From positions 107,605-171,604 of the forward strand of contig JAAFJY010000014.1 of the NCBI GenBank assembly GCA_013299105.1: a stretch of 64,000 bases of DNA, in the 5' to 3' direction. The position numbers and the translations under genes are program-made. Origin of the DNA: Chitinophagales bacterium (GTDB taxonomy: Bacteria > Bacteroidota > Bacteroidia > Chitinophagales > Saprospiraceae). A model generated the notes under the pieces. It had not been told where the DNA came from. It searched no databases and saw nothing but the letters and a program-made list of their open reading frames with translations. This document shows, in pieces, positions 26,501 through 35,786 of this stretch; positions within the stretch are counted from its first letter, which is position 1, and each line of letters begins with the position of its first letter.

Positions 26501-29328
26501 GCGGCGAAGCTCACCGTGTCCGGTTTTCCGGTTTTGCATACCAACTTGGCATTACGACCGTCGTCAAAACTTAGGTTGCCCGCCAAGAGGCGTTCGCTAT
26601 TGATGGTCAAAAAGTTATCTGAAAGGTCAAAACAAGCATCAGATAGGCGCTGGCCGATGATGCTTTGGCCATTTTGCAACTGCAAATTGCCAGTGAATGA
26701 CAAGCCCCAAATGCGGTAAGCACCCGGAGGGCTCACGTTGAAATCCAGGCTATTTCCCACCAGGGTCAGCAGGAGGCGGTTTTGGTTATCGGTCAACAAG
26801 TAGCGGAAATTACCGCCCACTGTGCTGCTGCTGCGGAAAGAAAGGATGTCTGCGGAAGCATCTACGCATACCAGGCGCTCAGTAGCACCATTGTTCAGGG
26901 TGAGGCGACCTGCATCCACTTCATTCCAGTTGAAAATGACAAAGTTGGGCGAAATGGCCGAACACTCGCTGCTGCTTATGGTACTCAAAAGCTCGCCGGT
27001 ACGCACCCGCAAGTTGCCAGTATAAGCTACCCCATGTACGCGGAAACGTGCAGGGAAAGTACGGCTAAACGAAACTGCCAGGCCATTTGCAAAAGCTAAT
27101 ATACGATTCAACGTATCAGTCACGATCAAAGCATGGCCGTCGCCCACAAAACCGTTTTCACGGGTCAGGGTCAATACCGATGGCGCATCTTGGCCTACAC
27201 AAAGCAAAGCAGAGGGCTGGCCACGGTAGTTCAGGCGAGCCGCTGCTACGTCGCGTTTGGCAATCGAAATGAAGTTGTCAGATAGGTCGTAGCACTGGTT
27301 GGACAAGGATACACTGGCGGCATTGTCACCAACTTTAGCGGTCAAATCTCCAGAATACCCCAGGCCCCAAATCCGGAAATAGCCATTCGGGCTGCCATTG
27401 ATGCGGATTTGGTTGGTCGGCGAAATGGAGATGATGCGGTTGAAAGTGTCGGTCAGTAAGTAGGCGTAGTTTTGTACCAAAAGGGTAGAAGTGGCCAAAA
27501 CCAGGGTGCTGTCGCGGTTCACCCCGCAAAGGTTAATGCTGGTGGCTCCGGTATTGAGGTTGACTTTGCCCCCATCATTCACTGAGCGAACAAAGGTGAT
27601 GAAGTTGTCAGAAAAGTCGAAACATTGGTCTGAAAAACGCGAAGTACGCACATTGGCCCCTTCAGGAAAGGACAAACGGCCAGTGTATGACAGGCCATAA
27701 ACCCGGTATTCGCCTACCGGCAAATCAGCAAGGTTGTAAGTGCCGTTGTTCGGATAAAGCCCTTGAACCATACCCTGGCGATCGGTCACTAGGTAAACGT
27801 AATTGTCGCCACCGCCGCCATTGTTGGAAACAATCTTTGGGCTTGGAGTGGTATTCGTAAAACAGAGGAATTGGTTGGTCGTGCCATCACTAAGCTTTAC
27901 TTCGCCACCGTTGGGCGTGGTACGGCGGATGCGCACCGATAATTTGGTGATGGCAAAACAACTGTCGGAAAAATTCACCGTGCTGAGGTTGTCGCCTACA
28001 CGTGCCCTCAAGGCACCATCGGCGGTAACGCCCCACACCAGGTTTTGCTCCCCGCTCAACTCGCGGAAATTGATGGTCGTATTGGTTGAAATGGCCAAAA
28101 TGCGGCGGCTCAGGTCAGTAACTACATAATATTTGCGGCCAGGACTGGCATTGCGAATCACAAAGCTGCGGGTACCGGGACCAGGTTCGTTCAAACACAC
28201 CGAGCTGGTGGTATCGCCAGTACTGAGCAGGATTTGACCCGCATCTTGGTTGAAAACATTGACCGTCACAAAGTTATCGGAAAGGTCAGAACAAGCGCTG
28301 CTCAGGCGGCCTTGGGCTGCTGCGCCGATGGTGGCAGTTAGGTTGCCACCATAACTAAGCCCCCAGACGCGGTATTGGCCAGCTGGCAAGTCGCGAAAAT
28401 CAACGCCACTAGCTGTACCCAAACGCACAATCACGTTGGTGGGGCTAGTGATGAGGTAAGTATAAGGTGCATTGGGCTCGCGGTTGCGGCGGCTCATGCT
28501 AAGTGGGAACGAAAGGGGATTACCTGCACAAACCAAGGCCGAATTGCGGCCATCAGCAGTGGTGACGGTCCCTCCGTCTGGGTCGATTTTTTGAATTTCG
28601 ACAAAATTATCAGATAAATCGCCGCAAGCGGATGACAAAGCGTCTACCCCTACCCTATTGCCTGCTTTGGCAATGTAGTTGCCTCCAAATGAAAAACCGT
28701 GAATACGATAAACGCCTAGGGGCAAGTCTCCAGTCGCAATAGTCGAGTCAGCGAGGGTACGGATGATCACATTACGGGAATCGGTGAGGATGAAGCGATA
28801 ATTTGGAGTAGCATTGACCCTACGCAGCACCAACGTCTCGCGCACGTTGTCGTTGGCGCAAATGACCCTGGGGCTGGGACTATTGGCAAACGAGACTTGT
28901 CCCCCATTGGGCGTGAAATGGGTAACCCGCACAAAATTTTCGGTCAAACCATAGCAGTAATTGGCCAAAACATCCTTGCGGGCATTCATACCAGGCTTGG
29001 CGAGGAGTTGACCTTTGTAATACACGGCATAGACCCGGTAAGCCCCAGCAGGGAATTTTTCAAAGTCAATGTCAAATTCGGTCGTGACCTCAATGATATT
29101 TTCATCCTGGTCCGTAACTAGAAATGCATAAGGAAGGTAAAACAAGCCACTTTGGAACGAAAGAAAATCTGGGCGTCGATCGCCTGCGCAAGTGTATGCT
29201 TCGAGTGCACCCGATTTGAGGTTGATGCGAGTGCCTTCCCCGCAATTGTTGGGTCCATTTTGCGCTGAAAGCCCTGGAATAGCAAGCATAAACAGCAGAA
29301 GTACCTTGATGAGGTAACAACGGTTCAT
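23581..29328 (-). CDS. Giant surface protein: 16 tandem domains plus T9SS sorting domain
   Basis: A 1915-residue protein. After a signal peptide (CYLIKVLLLFMLAIPGLSAQ) it contains 16 repeats of about 108-114 residues. Each repeat has a first strand ending in a Cys, a central [YF]-x-[LV]-[IV]-T-[DN] strand, the turn G-x-[YF]-R-[IV]-[WYH]-[GA]-[LV]-x-[YF]-x-G, and an ending D-x-C-[FY]-x-[LF]-[ST]-x-N-F followed by D/E-G-G. The two Cys per repeat probably form a disulfide; the last repeat lacks the first one. The C-terminus (WPNPVLTTLQVAYRF, LPQGWYLLELRVGG, KIVK) is a T9SS type A sorting domain, so the protein is secreted or attached to the cell surface. The repeat family itself I cannot name. 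The true start is the ATG at 29328, not the upstream TTG. Confidence 0.85.
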   Translation of the reverse strand: MNRCYLIKVLLLFMLAIPGLSAQNGPNNCGEGTRINLKSGALEAYTCAGDRRPDFLSFQSGLFYLPYAFLVTDQDENIIEVTTEFDIDFEKFPAGAYRVYAVYYKGQLLAKPGMNARKDVLANYCYGLTENFVRVTHFTPNGGQVSFANSPSPRVICANDNVRETLVLRRVNATPNYRFILTDSRNVIIRTLADSTIATGDLPLGVYRIHGFSFGGNYIAKAGNRVGVDALSSACGDLSDNFVEIQKIDPDGGTVTTADGRNSALVCAGNPLSFPLSMSRRNREPNAPYTYLITSPTNVIVRLGTASGVDFRDLPAGQYRVWGLSYGGNLTATIGAAAQGRLSSACSDLSDNFVTVNVFNQDAGQILLSTGDTTSSVCLNEPGPGTRSFVIRNASPGRKYYVVTDLSRRILAISTNTTINFRELSGEQNLVWGVTADGALRARVGDNLSTVNFSDSCFAITKLSVRIRRTTPNGGEVKLSDGTTNQFLCFTNTTPSPKIVSNNGGGGDNYVYLVTDRQGMVQGLYPNNGTYNLADLPVGEYRVYGLSYTGRLSFPEGANVRTSRFSDQCFDFSDNFITFVRSVNDGGKVNLNTGATSINLCGVNRDSTLVLATSTLLVQNYAYLLTDTFNRIISISPTNQIRINGSPNGYFRIWGLGYSGDLTAKVGDNAASVSLSNQCYDLSDNFISIAKRDVAAARLNYRGQPSALLCVGQDAPSVLTLTRENGFVGDGHALIVTDTLNRILAFANGLAVSFSRTFPARFRVHGVAYTGNLRVRTGELLSTISSSECSAISPNFVIFNWNEVDAGRLTLNNGATERLVCVDASADILSFRSSSTVGGNFRYLLTDNQNRLLLTLVGNSLDFNVSPPGAYRIWGLSFTGNLQLQNGQSIIGQRLSDACFDLSDNFLTINSERLLAGNLSFDDGRNAKLVCKTGKPDTVSFAASNFSGGNQVYVITDGRGIILRGATSNRLVVDNLNRDTVRIYSVTYTGNLSVQGGANISSAVLSSGCYAVSSPITVSRIEFVGGLIRFNTGRSEAFQCPSTGVSSVAKFQRIGSNGDNFAYLITDPSNKILQITTRDSFDFGNLAGGVYRIWGLTYSGKLLAQVGQQANAATLSDDCFSLTFNFITLSREIPDGGTLKLENGQTQTYVCSDNKRSDFLTWSISGNQQGQVTYLLTTPANSILNVQSANAFEFDSLPVGDYRIWALVYNGNLLAKPGQVADKDNLASSCYALSKNFLTINKLKPEAGSIAAAGLAAAFCSGDGVRDLVTFSLNSANQAPKLYLITDDKDQLIQVLRDSSRFDFDKLISGPARVYGLAYTGNLRLTPGKSIKDSLLSDDCYDLTDNFIAVNRPAVDGGKIRSQIAGDSLYICLNDGKPDFYEFFNNSRSTLGYRYVLTNPSNVILSILDGDLQNLDLRGFRELRVWGVSFSGTFNEATNRDIRSTPASDGCFDLSDNFISVFLDSPDGGRISTTTNATDLRFCPGRDGSELQVRTTSRSRSGFVYVLTQRDSTIRQIVRGNRIDLRKEAQGDYLLFGLSYTGALKIKVGSKLRTRDSLATNCFDLADNTMRITRGGEVEGGALTTADGKTTYSICPGDGIPDGIAVFPPSSTPEGSNYRVVITDERNRVVFPEVQSVLIDFDRSPAGVYRVWGVSFTGTASIQFNQDITAGILSSDCYDLSDNFITIISEKPLGGTISARNGATEVAVTKGDNVRDVVAFVRKDASRNAPYRYLITNEQNRIQQVMTVDSFDFGTLANGVYRVHGLAYTGTLLATAGRLASNTDTLADNCFAVSANFVKITVNSTSLAPDGVVGNAKTDSQTSTPSLSLNQVLKLQAWPNPVLTTLQVAYRFDDQRAAKGTLRLLHPSGALIQEQILEATPGQNQTQIDMSTLPQGWYLLELRVGGLREMAKIVK

Positions 29329-30199
29329 AGGATACAATTGTTAGTTTGCAACGATTCAGTACGGTATTTTGATAAAAACTACTGTACTCAACAATTGCGT
29401 TAGGATTATTTTATTCGGAGCTTGTTTAAATATTGGAGGTTTAACCATAAAGCGAGTCCAGAAAACGAGTCACATTTTGACTACCCCCCTTTTTTAAGGT
29501 AGCAGGAAAAGCGGAGTTATGCAGCGCACAATGAGCATTTTCCTAACGACCTTATTTAGAAAGGTTACGCGAAATTGGGCCGTTTTATGGCAAACAAATA
29601 ACTTTAAACATGCTCTGTAACTCAAAGCGAGGGATACTTTGAAAAAACGTTTGGTTACAATGCAGCATGATTGTAACGATACACAACAGTTACTACTTGA
29701 TTTTTTGTCTCGGTTGATAGCCAGAGCCCGATAACCTGGGCGGGAATAGGTGGTGAGTGCAGTAAGCAGGAATTGGGGGAAGATGATTGTTGAAACATGG
29801 GGGTTGGGCAGGTCATTCTCGTTTCAACATACTCCTAGGATTCCTCAAGCTCTCCCCTGGGCAAAAACAAGGTGGGAAAACGCTTGGTAAAGATAACGCC
29901 ATTCTGGTCATTTTGGCATTTATATGCACAACTTTTTTGTTAAAATGCAAAATCTCTTGTCGAAAACTGTACTTTTAGGAGGTATTTTAGCGTCAAAAGG
30001 ACATTCTATCCATTATTGCTCCTTTGACTCCTACCCCAAAAAGGTGACTTTAGGGATTTTAGGATCAAACATTGTCGATCCTATGTAAAAAAACCAAGCG
30101 CACACACTACTTTTTTAAAACAAGAGTTCCTACCTGATGATTTAGAACGTGTAAAAGCATGCTTTAAGTCTATTCCAAAGACCGATATCAACAAGAACC
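29329..30199. other. Intergenic stretch between the two surface-protein genes
   Basis: An 870-bp gap between divergent genes, containing repeat R2 copy B (29417-29616). A 47-codon plus-strand frame at 29945-30088 (hydrophobic stretch TVLLGGILASKG near its start) cannot be supported as a gene. No convincing TAnnTTTG promoter was found for either flanking gene. Confidence 0.5.
29417..29616. repeat. Dispersed repeat R2, copy B
   Basis: Exactly 200 bp between GGAGCTTGTTTAAA and TTTAAACATGCTCT. It is inverted relative to copies A and C: the shared core reads AAAAGCGGAGTTATGCAGCG on this strand. It lies 88 bp upstream of the giant surface-protein gene. Confidence 0.8.
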
Positions 30200-32881
30200 A
30201 TGTGGAATCTTACTGCCCTTTGGTTTAATTTCATGTACTTGCTGGCACAACCAGTGGTGGTCACAACAGCTGTCACGACCACTCCTACGCCTTTGCCCGT
30301 GGAAAGTATTGTCGCCAACCGCAACTACACCACCGAAAACCTGGTGCGAGAGGTTTTCGTAGGTGGTGCCTGCCGCAATACTTTCAACATCAAAAGTATT
30401 GGTAGTTCCAAAGGCATTGGCTATTTCGAAAAGGGACTTACCACCATTGGCCTCAATCGGGGTGTAATCCTGGCGACTGGTTCTATTGAAAACTGCCAGG
30501 GTCCCAACGACTCCCGCCGAGCGGGTGAGGATTTCAATGATTCGAAGGGCGACCCCGACTTGGGTCGCTATACCAATGCTCAAATCAAAGATGCCGTTGG
30601 TTTAGAATTCGATTTTACACCGCTTGATTCTATTGTTACCTTTCGCTACGTTTTTGCCTCCGAGGAGTATTGTGAGTTTGTGGGCTCTACCTACAATGAT
30701 GTATTTGGTTTTTTTGTCAGCGGGCCAGGCATCAATGGCCCTTTCAGCGACAATTCGATCAATGTAGCGCTGGTACCAGGCACCACCGACTATGTGTCCA
30801 TCAATAACGTCAATCACAAGGTCAACAGCCAATATTATGTAGGCAATGAACTGAAAGACGACGCCGAACGCTGTGCTATTCCCTGGAAAGGCAACCCACC
30901 TAATTTGGGGAATATTCAATATGATGGCTTTACCAAAGTCATGACCGCTACCCTAAAACTCCGCCCTTGTGAAGTTTACCACCTGCGCCTGGTCATCTCT
31001 GACGTGGACGATGGGCGCTACGATTCCGCTGTTTTTTTGGATGCAGAAAGCTTCAACATCGGTGGAGCAGTTACGCTCTCGGTACGCGATGTTGGTGTAC
31101 AAGCCGACTCAATCACCGAGGGATGCAAAGGGAGCCAATTCGTACTGGCCCGCCAAAATCCCGAACAGGTAGATATCCCCATCACCATTGGCATCAAGGT
31201 GTCTAATGCCAGTACCGCCAAGGAAGGAGAGGATTTTAAAACCTTACCAGATTCGGTGACCATTCCCGCCGGGCAAAAATTCGTAGCCATTCCCATTGAG
31301 TCTTATGTTGACCCCTTCAACGAGCTTTCGGAAGACGTGATCCTGGAACTTGATTTTCCTTGTGCCTGCATCAGTGATACGGCGCGTTTGTTCCTCACCG
31401 ACCCCGTGCCCCTGCGTACCGGATTGCGCGACATGGACGCCTGCCTGGGCGATACCGTGAAAATCATGGCCCGACCAGGTGGCGGAACCCCCAACTACCG
31501 CTACCGATGGTCGACGGGAGATACGACCTCCAGCATTCGCTCCTTTTGGTCCAGAGATACCTCCTATCGGATCAAAGTCTTGGACGCTTGCGGCCTGGAG
31601 ATTGAGGAACCCATCAGCGTCAAACGTCGAAAACCACCAGAAGCCCGCTTGACCACCGTACGCGAGGTATGTTTGGATGATACAGTTGCCCTTCCTGTCA
31701 ACTTTCAGGGTTCAGGGCCATTTGAGTTCACCTACACCACCAATGGCCAAAACCCAAAAACGGTCAAAACTTTTGAAAATCCTTACTTCATTCAAACAGG
31801 GGTGGAGGGGAAATATGAATTGACCAAATTCAAGGATGCCGTATGCGAAGGCACGGTTTTGGGCCGGGGCGAACTGCGAAATTTTCGCTTACAAACCATC
31901 CCGGAGATCAAGAAAATCTCCTGCTTTGGGGCGCGAGACGGGGAAATCAGACTAAGTGTTTCGGGAGGAACTGCACCATATGTATTCAATTGGTCGAGTA
32001 ACCTGGGCACCAGAGCGAGCATTGGCAACCTTGCCTTGGGCAATTATAAAGTCAAAATTGTGGACGCCAACAACTGTTTCATCGAGCAGTCTTTTGACTT
32101 GGATCAACCCGAACCCCTGCTGCCCATCAAGTTTGATTGTAGGGAATTCAATGGGCAATTCATTTCTTACGCCGCAGAGGGCGGCTCTGCTCCTTATACT
32201 TATAGCGTGAACAATGGCCCTTTTGAAGGTGAATCCTTGTTTGAGACTTTGGTGCCCGGCCAACGTTATGCGCTAAAAATTCAGGACAACCGGGGTTGTT
32301 CCATCAACCAAGATTTTCTCATGCCTGCGCGCTACCGCAAAATGGTAGAATTGCCCCAATCGCTGACCGTGGGCTTGGGTGCGAATTTTAGCCTCAATCC
32401 CCAACTCAACATTCCCACTAGCTTGGTAAAAACCGTGACCTGGACCCCCTCGGAGGGCCTCAGTTGCAGCGATTGTGTGAACCCAACCCTGGCTGCCTTG
32501 CGCAACAATACCTATATCATTCGGGTGGAAGACGTGTTTGGTTGCAGTGCCTCGGCTTTTGTCAATGTCAAGTTGGACCGAGCACTGTCTATTTTCATCC
32601 CCGGAGCTTTTTCGCCCAATGGCGATGGCCTGAACGACCTGCTGTCAGTGTATGCCAATACAAAGCAAGTACGGCTGGTCAAAAGCCTGGAGGTATACGA
32701 CCGTTGGGGCCAATTGCTCTACCGCGACCTCAACATGCCCCCCAACGATGATCGCCGCGGCTGGGATGGCAAAGTGCGAGGTGAGCTAATGGCACCTGGA
32801 GCTTACTTGTACAAAGCGGTGCTGGAATTGGTGGATGGACAAACCGAGTTGAAAACAGGAGAAGTGATGCTGATGCGTTGA
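30200..32881 (+). CDS. Choice-of-anchor L adhesin with Calx-beta, SprB-type and CHU_C domains
   Basis: An 893-residue exported protein. Domains in order are: choice-of-anchor L (about 50-295, with RGVILATGSIENCQGPN and YVFASEEYCEFVGSTYNDVFGFFVSGPG), a Calx-beta-like domain (about 298-400, EGEDFKTLPDSVTIPAGQK), Ig-like regions, a SprB-type repeat (about 575-640, ISCFGARDGEIRLSVSGGTAPY), and a C-terminal gliding-motility-associated CHU_C domain (about 795-893, FSPNGDGLNDLLS, APGAYLYKAVLE), the type B T9SS signal. It is likely a cell-surface adhesin. The N-terminus has a hydrophobic segment but no basic residues, so the start is uncertain; no better ATG exists upstream in frame. Confidence 0.85.
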   Translation: MWNLTALWFNFMYLLAQPVVVTTAVTTTPTPLPVESIVANRNYTTENLVREVFVGGACRNTFNIKSIGSSKGIGYFEKGLTTIGLNRGVILATGSIENCQGPNDSRRAGEDFNDSKGDPDLGRYTNAQIKDAVGLEFDFTPLDSIVTFRYVFASEEYCEFVGSTYNDVFGFFVSGPGINGPFSDNSINVALVPGTTDYVSINNVNHKVNSQYYVGNELKDDAERCAIPWKGNPPNLGNIQYDGFTKVMTATLKLRPCEVYHLRLVISDVDDGRYDSAVFLDAESFNIGGAVTLSVRDVGVQADSITEGCKGSQFVLARQNPEQVDIPITIGIKVSNASTAKEGEDFKTLPDSVTIPAGQKFVAIPIESYVDPFNELSEDVILELDFPCACISDTARLFLTDPVPLRTGLRDMDACLGDTVKIMARPGGGTPNYRYRWSTGDTTSSIRSFWSRDTSYRIKVLDACGLEIEEPISVKRRKPPEARLTTVREVCLDDTVALPVNFQGSGPFEFTYTTNGQNPKTVKTFENPYFIQTGVEGKYELTKFKDAVCEGTVLGRGELRNFRLQTIPEIKKISCFGARDGEIRLSVSGGTAPYVFNWSSNLGTRASIGNLALGNYKVKIVDANNCFIEQSFDLDQPEPLLPIKFDCREFNGQFISYAAEGGSAPYTYSVNNGPFEGESLFETLVPGQRYALKIQDNRGCSINQDFLMPARYRKMVELPQSLTVGLGANFSLNPQLNIPTSLVKTVTWTPSEGLSCSDCVNPTLAALRNNTYIIRVEDVFGCSASAFVNVKLDRALSIFIPGAFSPNGDGLNDLLSVYANTKQVRLVKSLEVYDRWGQLLYRDLNMPPNDDRRGWDGKVRGELMAPGAYLYKAVLELVDGQTELKTGEVMLMR

Positions 32882-33437
32882 TTTTGACTTTGGCTTCTAT
32901 TGGGTTTCAAGTAGAGATTAAAATGAGTTTGTTCTGGTCATCAAACCACAAAGACTTTTTTTGAGTGACGACTTACGAGTGACGACTTACGACTTACGAA
33001 GTGTCCTTGCCTGAAATACGTTGACAAAAATTAGTAAGTTGTGGTGCTAGAAGAGAGAAAGCTGCCTAAACTTCTAGCAATTCTTGGAGAAAGTGAATAT
33101 TAGTTGTAATTCGTTGTTTTTCAAACCTTGGTAGCTAGAGCTGGGACAAAGATCAACTCGAAAATACCAAACCTTGTAAACGGGTGCCTAAGAGCCCTAA
33201 AGTCTTGCCAGCGAGCCCCCACTTCGTAAGTCGTCACTGAGTAAGTCGTAAGTCAAAAATTCGGACTTCGAAGATCCAAAACTCATCTTTGAAGTTAGGT
33301 TTGGACAAACACCCACGCCTTTTTCAACTCGAAACTCAAATTGAGCCTAAACTTTTATCATTTTTAGAAAATAGCAAGGGTAACACAGCTGAGGTTTCGT
33401 CTTCTAGTACAAACTTTCATCCATTCAAGGTCTTGTC
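32882..33437. other. Non-coding stretch with inverted word repeats
   Basis: A 556-bp gap. It contains the GACTTACGA-type paired arms described separately, and a hairpin at about 33264-33294 (ACTTCGAAGAT / ATCTTTGAAGT, one mismatch, no T-run). No gene is visible in it. Confidence 0.6.
32961..33256. repeat. Inverted arms of GACTTACGA words with GCGAGCCC box
   Basis: Left arm 32961-33003 is made of GAGTGACGACTTAC and GACTTACGA words. Right arm 33220-33256 is its near-complement (ACTTCGTAAGTCG, GTAAGTCGTAAGTC). The box TGCCAGCGAGCCCCC ends at 33220, directly beside the right arm, and recurs at 54454-54466 and (as GCGAGCCCCC) at 48541-48550 and 54559-54568. Confidence 0.65.
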
Positions 33438-34286
33438 ATGAAAAATTCTTACCTGCTCTGCCTGGCTTTTTGCCTCTCCACAATAGGCGTTTTTGCCCCA
33501 AAACCCTTTGGCAAGCTCTTGCGCGCTACACCAGGCGTGGTTTCCTACACCTACCGCAATGAATTTGCCAAAGACATGCCCGGTACTCTGGACATGATCA
33601 ATGGCCTGGGCATCAAAAACATCGAATTTTCCAACCTTTTTGGCAAAACAGCCAGCGAGATCAGGGCCATGCTCGACGAGCGGGGCATGGTATGTACCAG
33701 CTTTGGCGTGGCTTATGATGCTTTGCAAAACAAAATGGACGAAGTAGCCCAAAACGCCAAAACCTTGGGAGCCAGTTTCGTGAGGGTGGCCTGGATACCA
33801 CACAATGGGCCAATGGACCTGGCTTTGGCCCAAAAAACCGTAGCAGACTTCAATGCTTTTGGGCAAAAATTAAAGGAAAAAGGCCTGGAGTTTTGCTACC
33901 ACAACCACGGTTTTGAGTTTGTACCGTACCAAGATGGCACTTTCTTTGACTATATTGTAAAAAACACCAATCCCGATCAGGTGTCTTTTGAAATGGACAT
34001 CCTCTGGGTTTTCCACCCCGGCCAAGACCCGGTTACTTTGTTGAAAAAATACCCCAAACGCTTTCGCCTCATGCACGTAAAGGACCTGAAAAAAGGCGTA
34101 AAAGGGGACTTGAGCGGCACTACCCCGGTTGAAAACGACGTCACCCTGGGCACCGGCCAACTGGACCTGCCCAAAATCTTGAAAGCGGCTCGCAAAACCC
34201 GTATCGCCCATTTTTACATCGAAGATGAAAATCCCAAGGCCAGTGAGCAAGTACCTTTGAGCTTGGCTTATTTGAAGGGATTGTAG
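33438..34286 (+). CDS. Exported sugar phosphate isomerase/epimerase-like TIM barrel
   Basis: A 282-residue protein with a signal peptide (YLLCLAFCLSTIGVFA). The AP-endonuclease-2/xylose-isomerase barrel shows INGLGIKNIEFSN, FCYHNHGFEF (metal-ligand His), SFEMDILWVFHPG (Glu-x-Asp ligands) and FRLMHVKDLKKG. Such exported isomerases often accompany secreted Gfo/Idh/MocA enzymes in oxidised-sugar catabolism. It is followed after 38 bp by a lipoprotein gene on the same strand. Confidence 0.87.
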   Translation: MKNSYLLCLAFCLSTIGVFAPKPFGKLLRATPGVVSYTYRNEFAKDMPGTLDMINGLGIKNIEFSNLFGKTASEIRAMLDERGMVCTSFGVAYDALQNKMDEVAQNAKTLGASFVRVAWIPHNGPMDLALAQKTVADFNAFGQKLKEKGLEFCYHNHGFEFVPYQDGTFFDYIVKNTNPDQVSFEMDILWVFHPGQDPVTLLKKYPKRFRLMHVKDLKKGVKGDLSGTTPVENDVTLGTGQLDLPKILKAARKTRIAHFYIEDENPKASEQVPLSLAYLKGL

Positions 34287-34324
34287 AGCGAGTACGGCTC
34301 TAACACAACAAGCAATTTACACTC

Positions 34325-34969
34325 ATGCAAAAGCACCTTTTGATCATCGCCACCGCTCTCTTGCTACTCGGCTTTGCTTGCTCTCGGCCCGTATCCACGC
34401 AAAACGCATTGGACCAACTGCTCACTCATTTTCCAGCCCAAGCTGATTGGCCAGATACCCTGCATTGCTTTTTAGAAGAGTCGCCCAAGGGCACAGCAAT
34501 CAGCGATTCCTTGCTGAAAACGGTACTTGATTCCACCCAATTTGAAAACTTGCATTTTGGCACAGGCGATGCGGAGTTTATCGCCTTGGAACAGTTTCCT
34601 TTTGCCAAGGGCCTGCGGGCGGCCCTGCTGCACACGAAGGAATTTTGGTTTGGTAAGCAAAGTCTTCTGGTTTTTGATCCAAAGCAACAAAAATGCATCA
34701 CGGTGGTAGAGTTGTCTCATTTTTATGGCGGCGATGGCGGCCAAACGGCTACTGAATCCTGGTTGTTCCGAGACCAGGCTTCGCAGAAACTCTTTGTCAA
34801 AAACGCGGAACACGGCTTAACACCCAGCGATAACCCAACGGCAGAACCACAGGAATACGTTCTGGAACAAGGGCAATTGTACCAATGGAACGAAACGCAG
34901 TTTCAGCGCTTGGATAATCCGGATAGTGCAGCTTACATGCGGCGATTTTTGATGCGGAGGGCGTGGTGA
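34325..34969 (+). CDS. Hypothetical lipoprotein
   Basis: A 214-residue protein with a clear lipobox (LLLLGFACS, Cys at residue 19). The mature part is acidic-to-neutral with strands such as KQSLLVFDPKQQKCITVVELS and a YGGDGGQT segment. I do not recognise a family. Its position after the isomerase gene and the same strand suggest co-transcription, but no functional link can be shown. Confidence 0.65.
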   Translation: MQKHLLIIATALLLLGFACSRPVSTQNALDQLLTHFPAQADWPDTLHCFLEESPKGTAISDSLLKTVLDSTQFENLHFGTGDAEFIALEQFPFAKGLRAALLHTKEFWFGKQSLLVFDPKQQKCITVVELSHFYGGDGGQTATESWLFRDQASQKLFVKNAEHGLTPSDNPTAEPQEYVLEQGQLYQWNETQFQRLDNPDSAAYMRRFLMRRAW

Positions 34970-34980
34970 ACCATCGTGGT

Positions 34981-35685
34981 TTAGCCACTCCACTCCTCCG
35001 CCTCACCTTCTGCCCAATGTTTCAACTCAATGTGGTAATCCTCAATTTTATCCAAGTTGATCAACATTTCGATTGTTTGTCCTATTTGACACTCAGGTCT
35101 TTGAGGCTGGCTTTGGCTGCTGATCCAAGGGCTGAAAAAAATGTAGGTTTGTTGAGAAACAGGGTGAGTCCATTGGCAGCGCAGCCTTACTGAATCATTG
35201 TGTTGCGGATGGGAGTCTGTTCCTACGATGAGTGCTTGGACCTTTGTGCCGTGTTTATGAAGGCGATTTTTCTTGATTTTTTTCATCGTTGAGATGAAAA
35301 TCGCTACTGCAAAGATACCCACATAAGCAATCAAAAAGAACCACGGCGGCGTGAACCTATCATCAGGTAGTTTTTTGATCAACACATCATTGGTTTCTCC
35401 AGAGACATAAAGGAGTTCAACTTTTTCCTCCAATTTGAATTGATCCTTGTCACTGCGAGGGGTACGGTGATAATACCTGCGCCCTTCCCGATCGTAATAT
35501 TGGATAATGGCAGCTCTTTCTCCATCCGAGAATTGCTCAAACTCGACCACAAGCCCCTGGGTAGATTGGCCATTTGCCTCCCAACGCCAGTGTTCAAATA
35601 CTACGAACAATGCGTAGAGCAAAAAGAGCTGTACAGCGAAAGCCAAAATAACATAAACAGGCTGGTCTTCTATTTTTGACCACAT
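34981..35685 (-). CDS. DUF3592 domain membrane protein
   Basis: A 234-residue protein. It has an N-terminal transmembrane helix (VYVILAFAVQLFLLYALFVVF) and a second one (FFLIAYVGIFAVAIFIS, about 117-133). Between and after them lie two DUF3592-like segments with the YYDREGRRYYHRTP and KVELLYVSGETNDVLI pattern (colon-type R-x-Y-x-x-x-x-P-[x]-F). Function is unknown. It is convergent with the lipoprotein gene, 11 bp away. Confidence 0.7.
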   Translation of the reverse strand: MWSKIEDQPVYVILAFAVQLFLLYALFVVFEHWRWEANGQSTQGLVVEFEQFSDGERAAIIQYYDREGRRYYHRTPRSDKDQFKLEEKVELLYVSGETNDVLIKKLPDDRFTPPWFFLIAYVGIFAVAIFISTMKKIKKNRLHKHGTKVQALIVGTDSHPQHNDSVRLRCQWTHPVSQQTYIFFSPWISSQSQPQRPECQIGQTIEMLINLDKIEDYHIELKHWAEGEAEEWSG

Positions 35686-35786
35686 GTGGTGATTATTTGG
35701 GTTTGTTTCTCCAAAAACAGTGGTTTCAAAGGGCCGACATGAATTTGATTCTACATTTCAACATCCCCTCATCTTTCTTCCTTACA

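Noticed and set aside
29945..30088. A 47-codon frame upstream of the adhesin gene
   Set aside because: It has a hydrophobic stretch but no recognisable family or promoter; too short to support.
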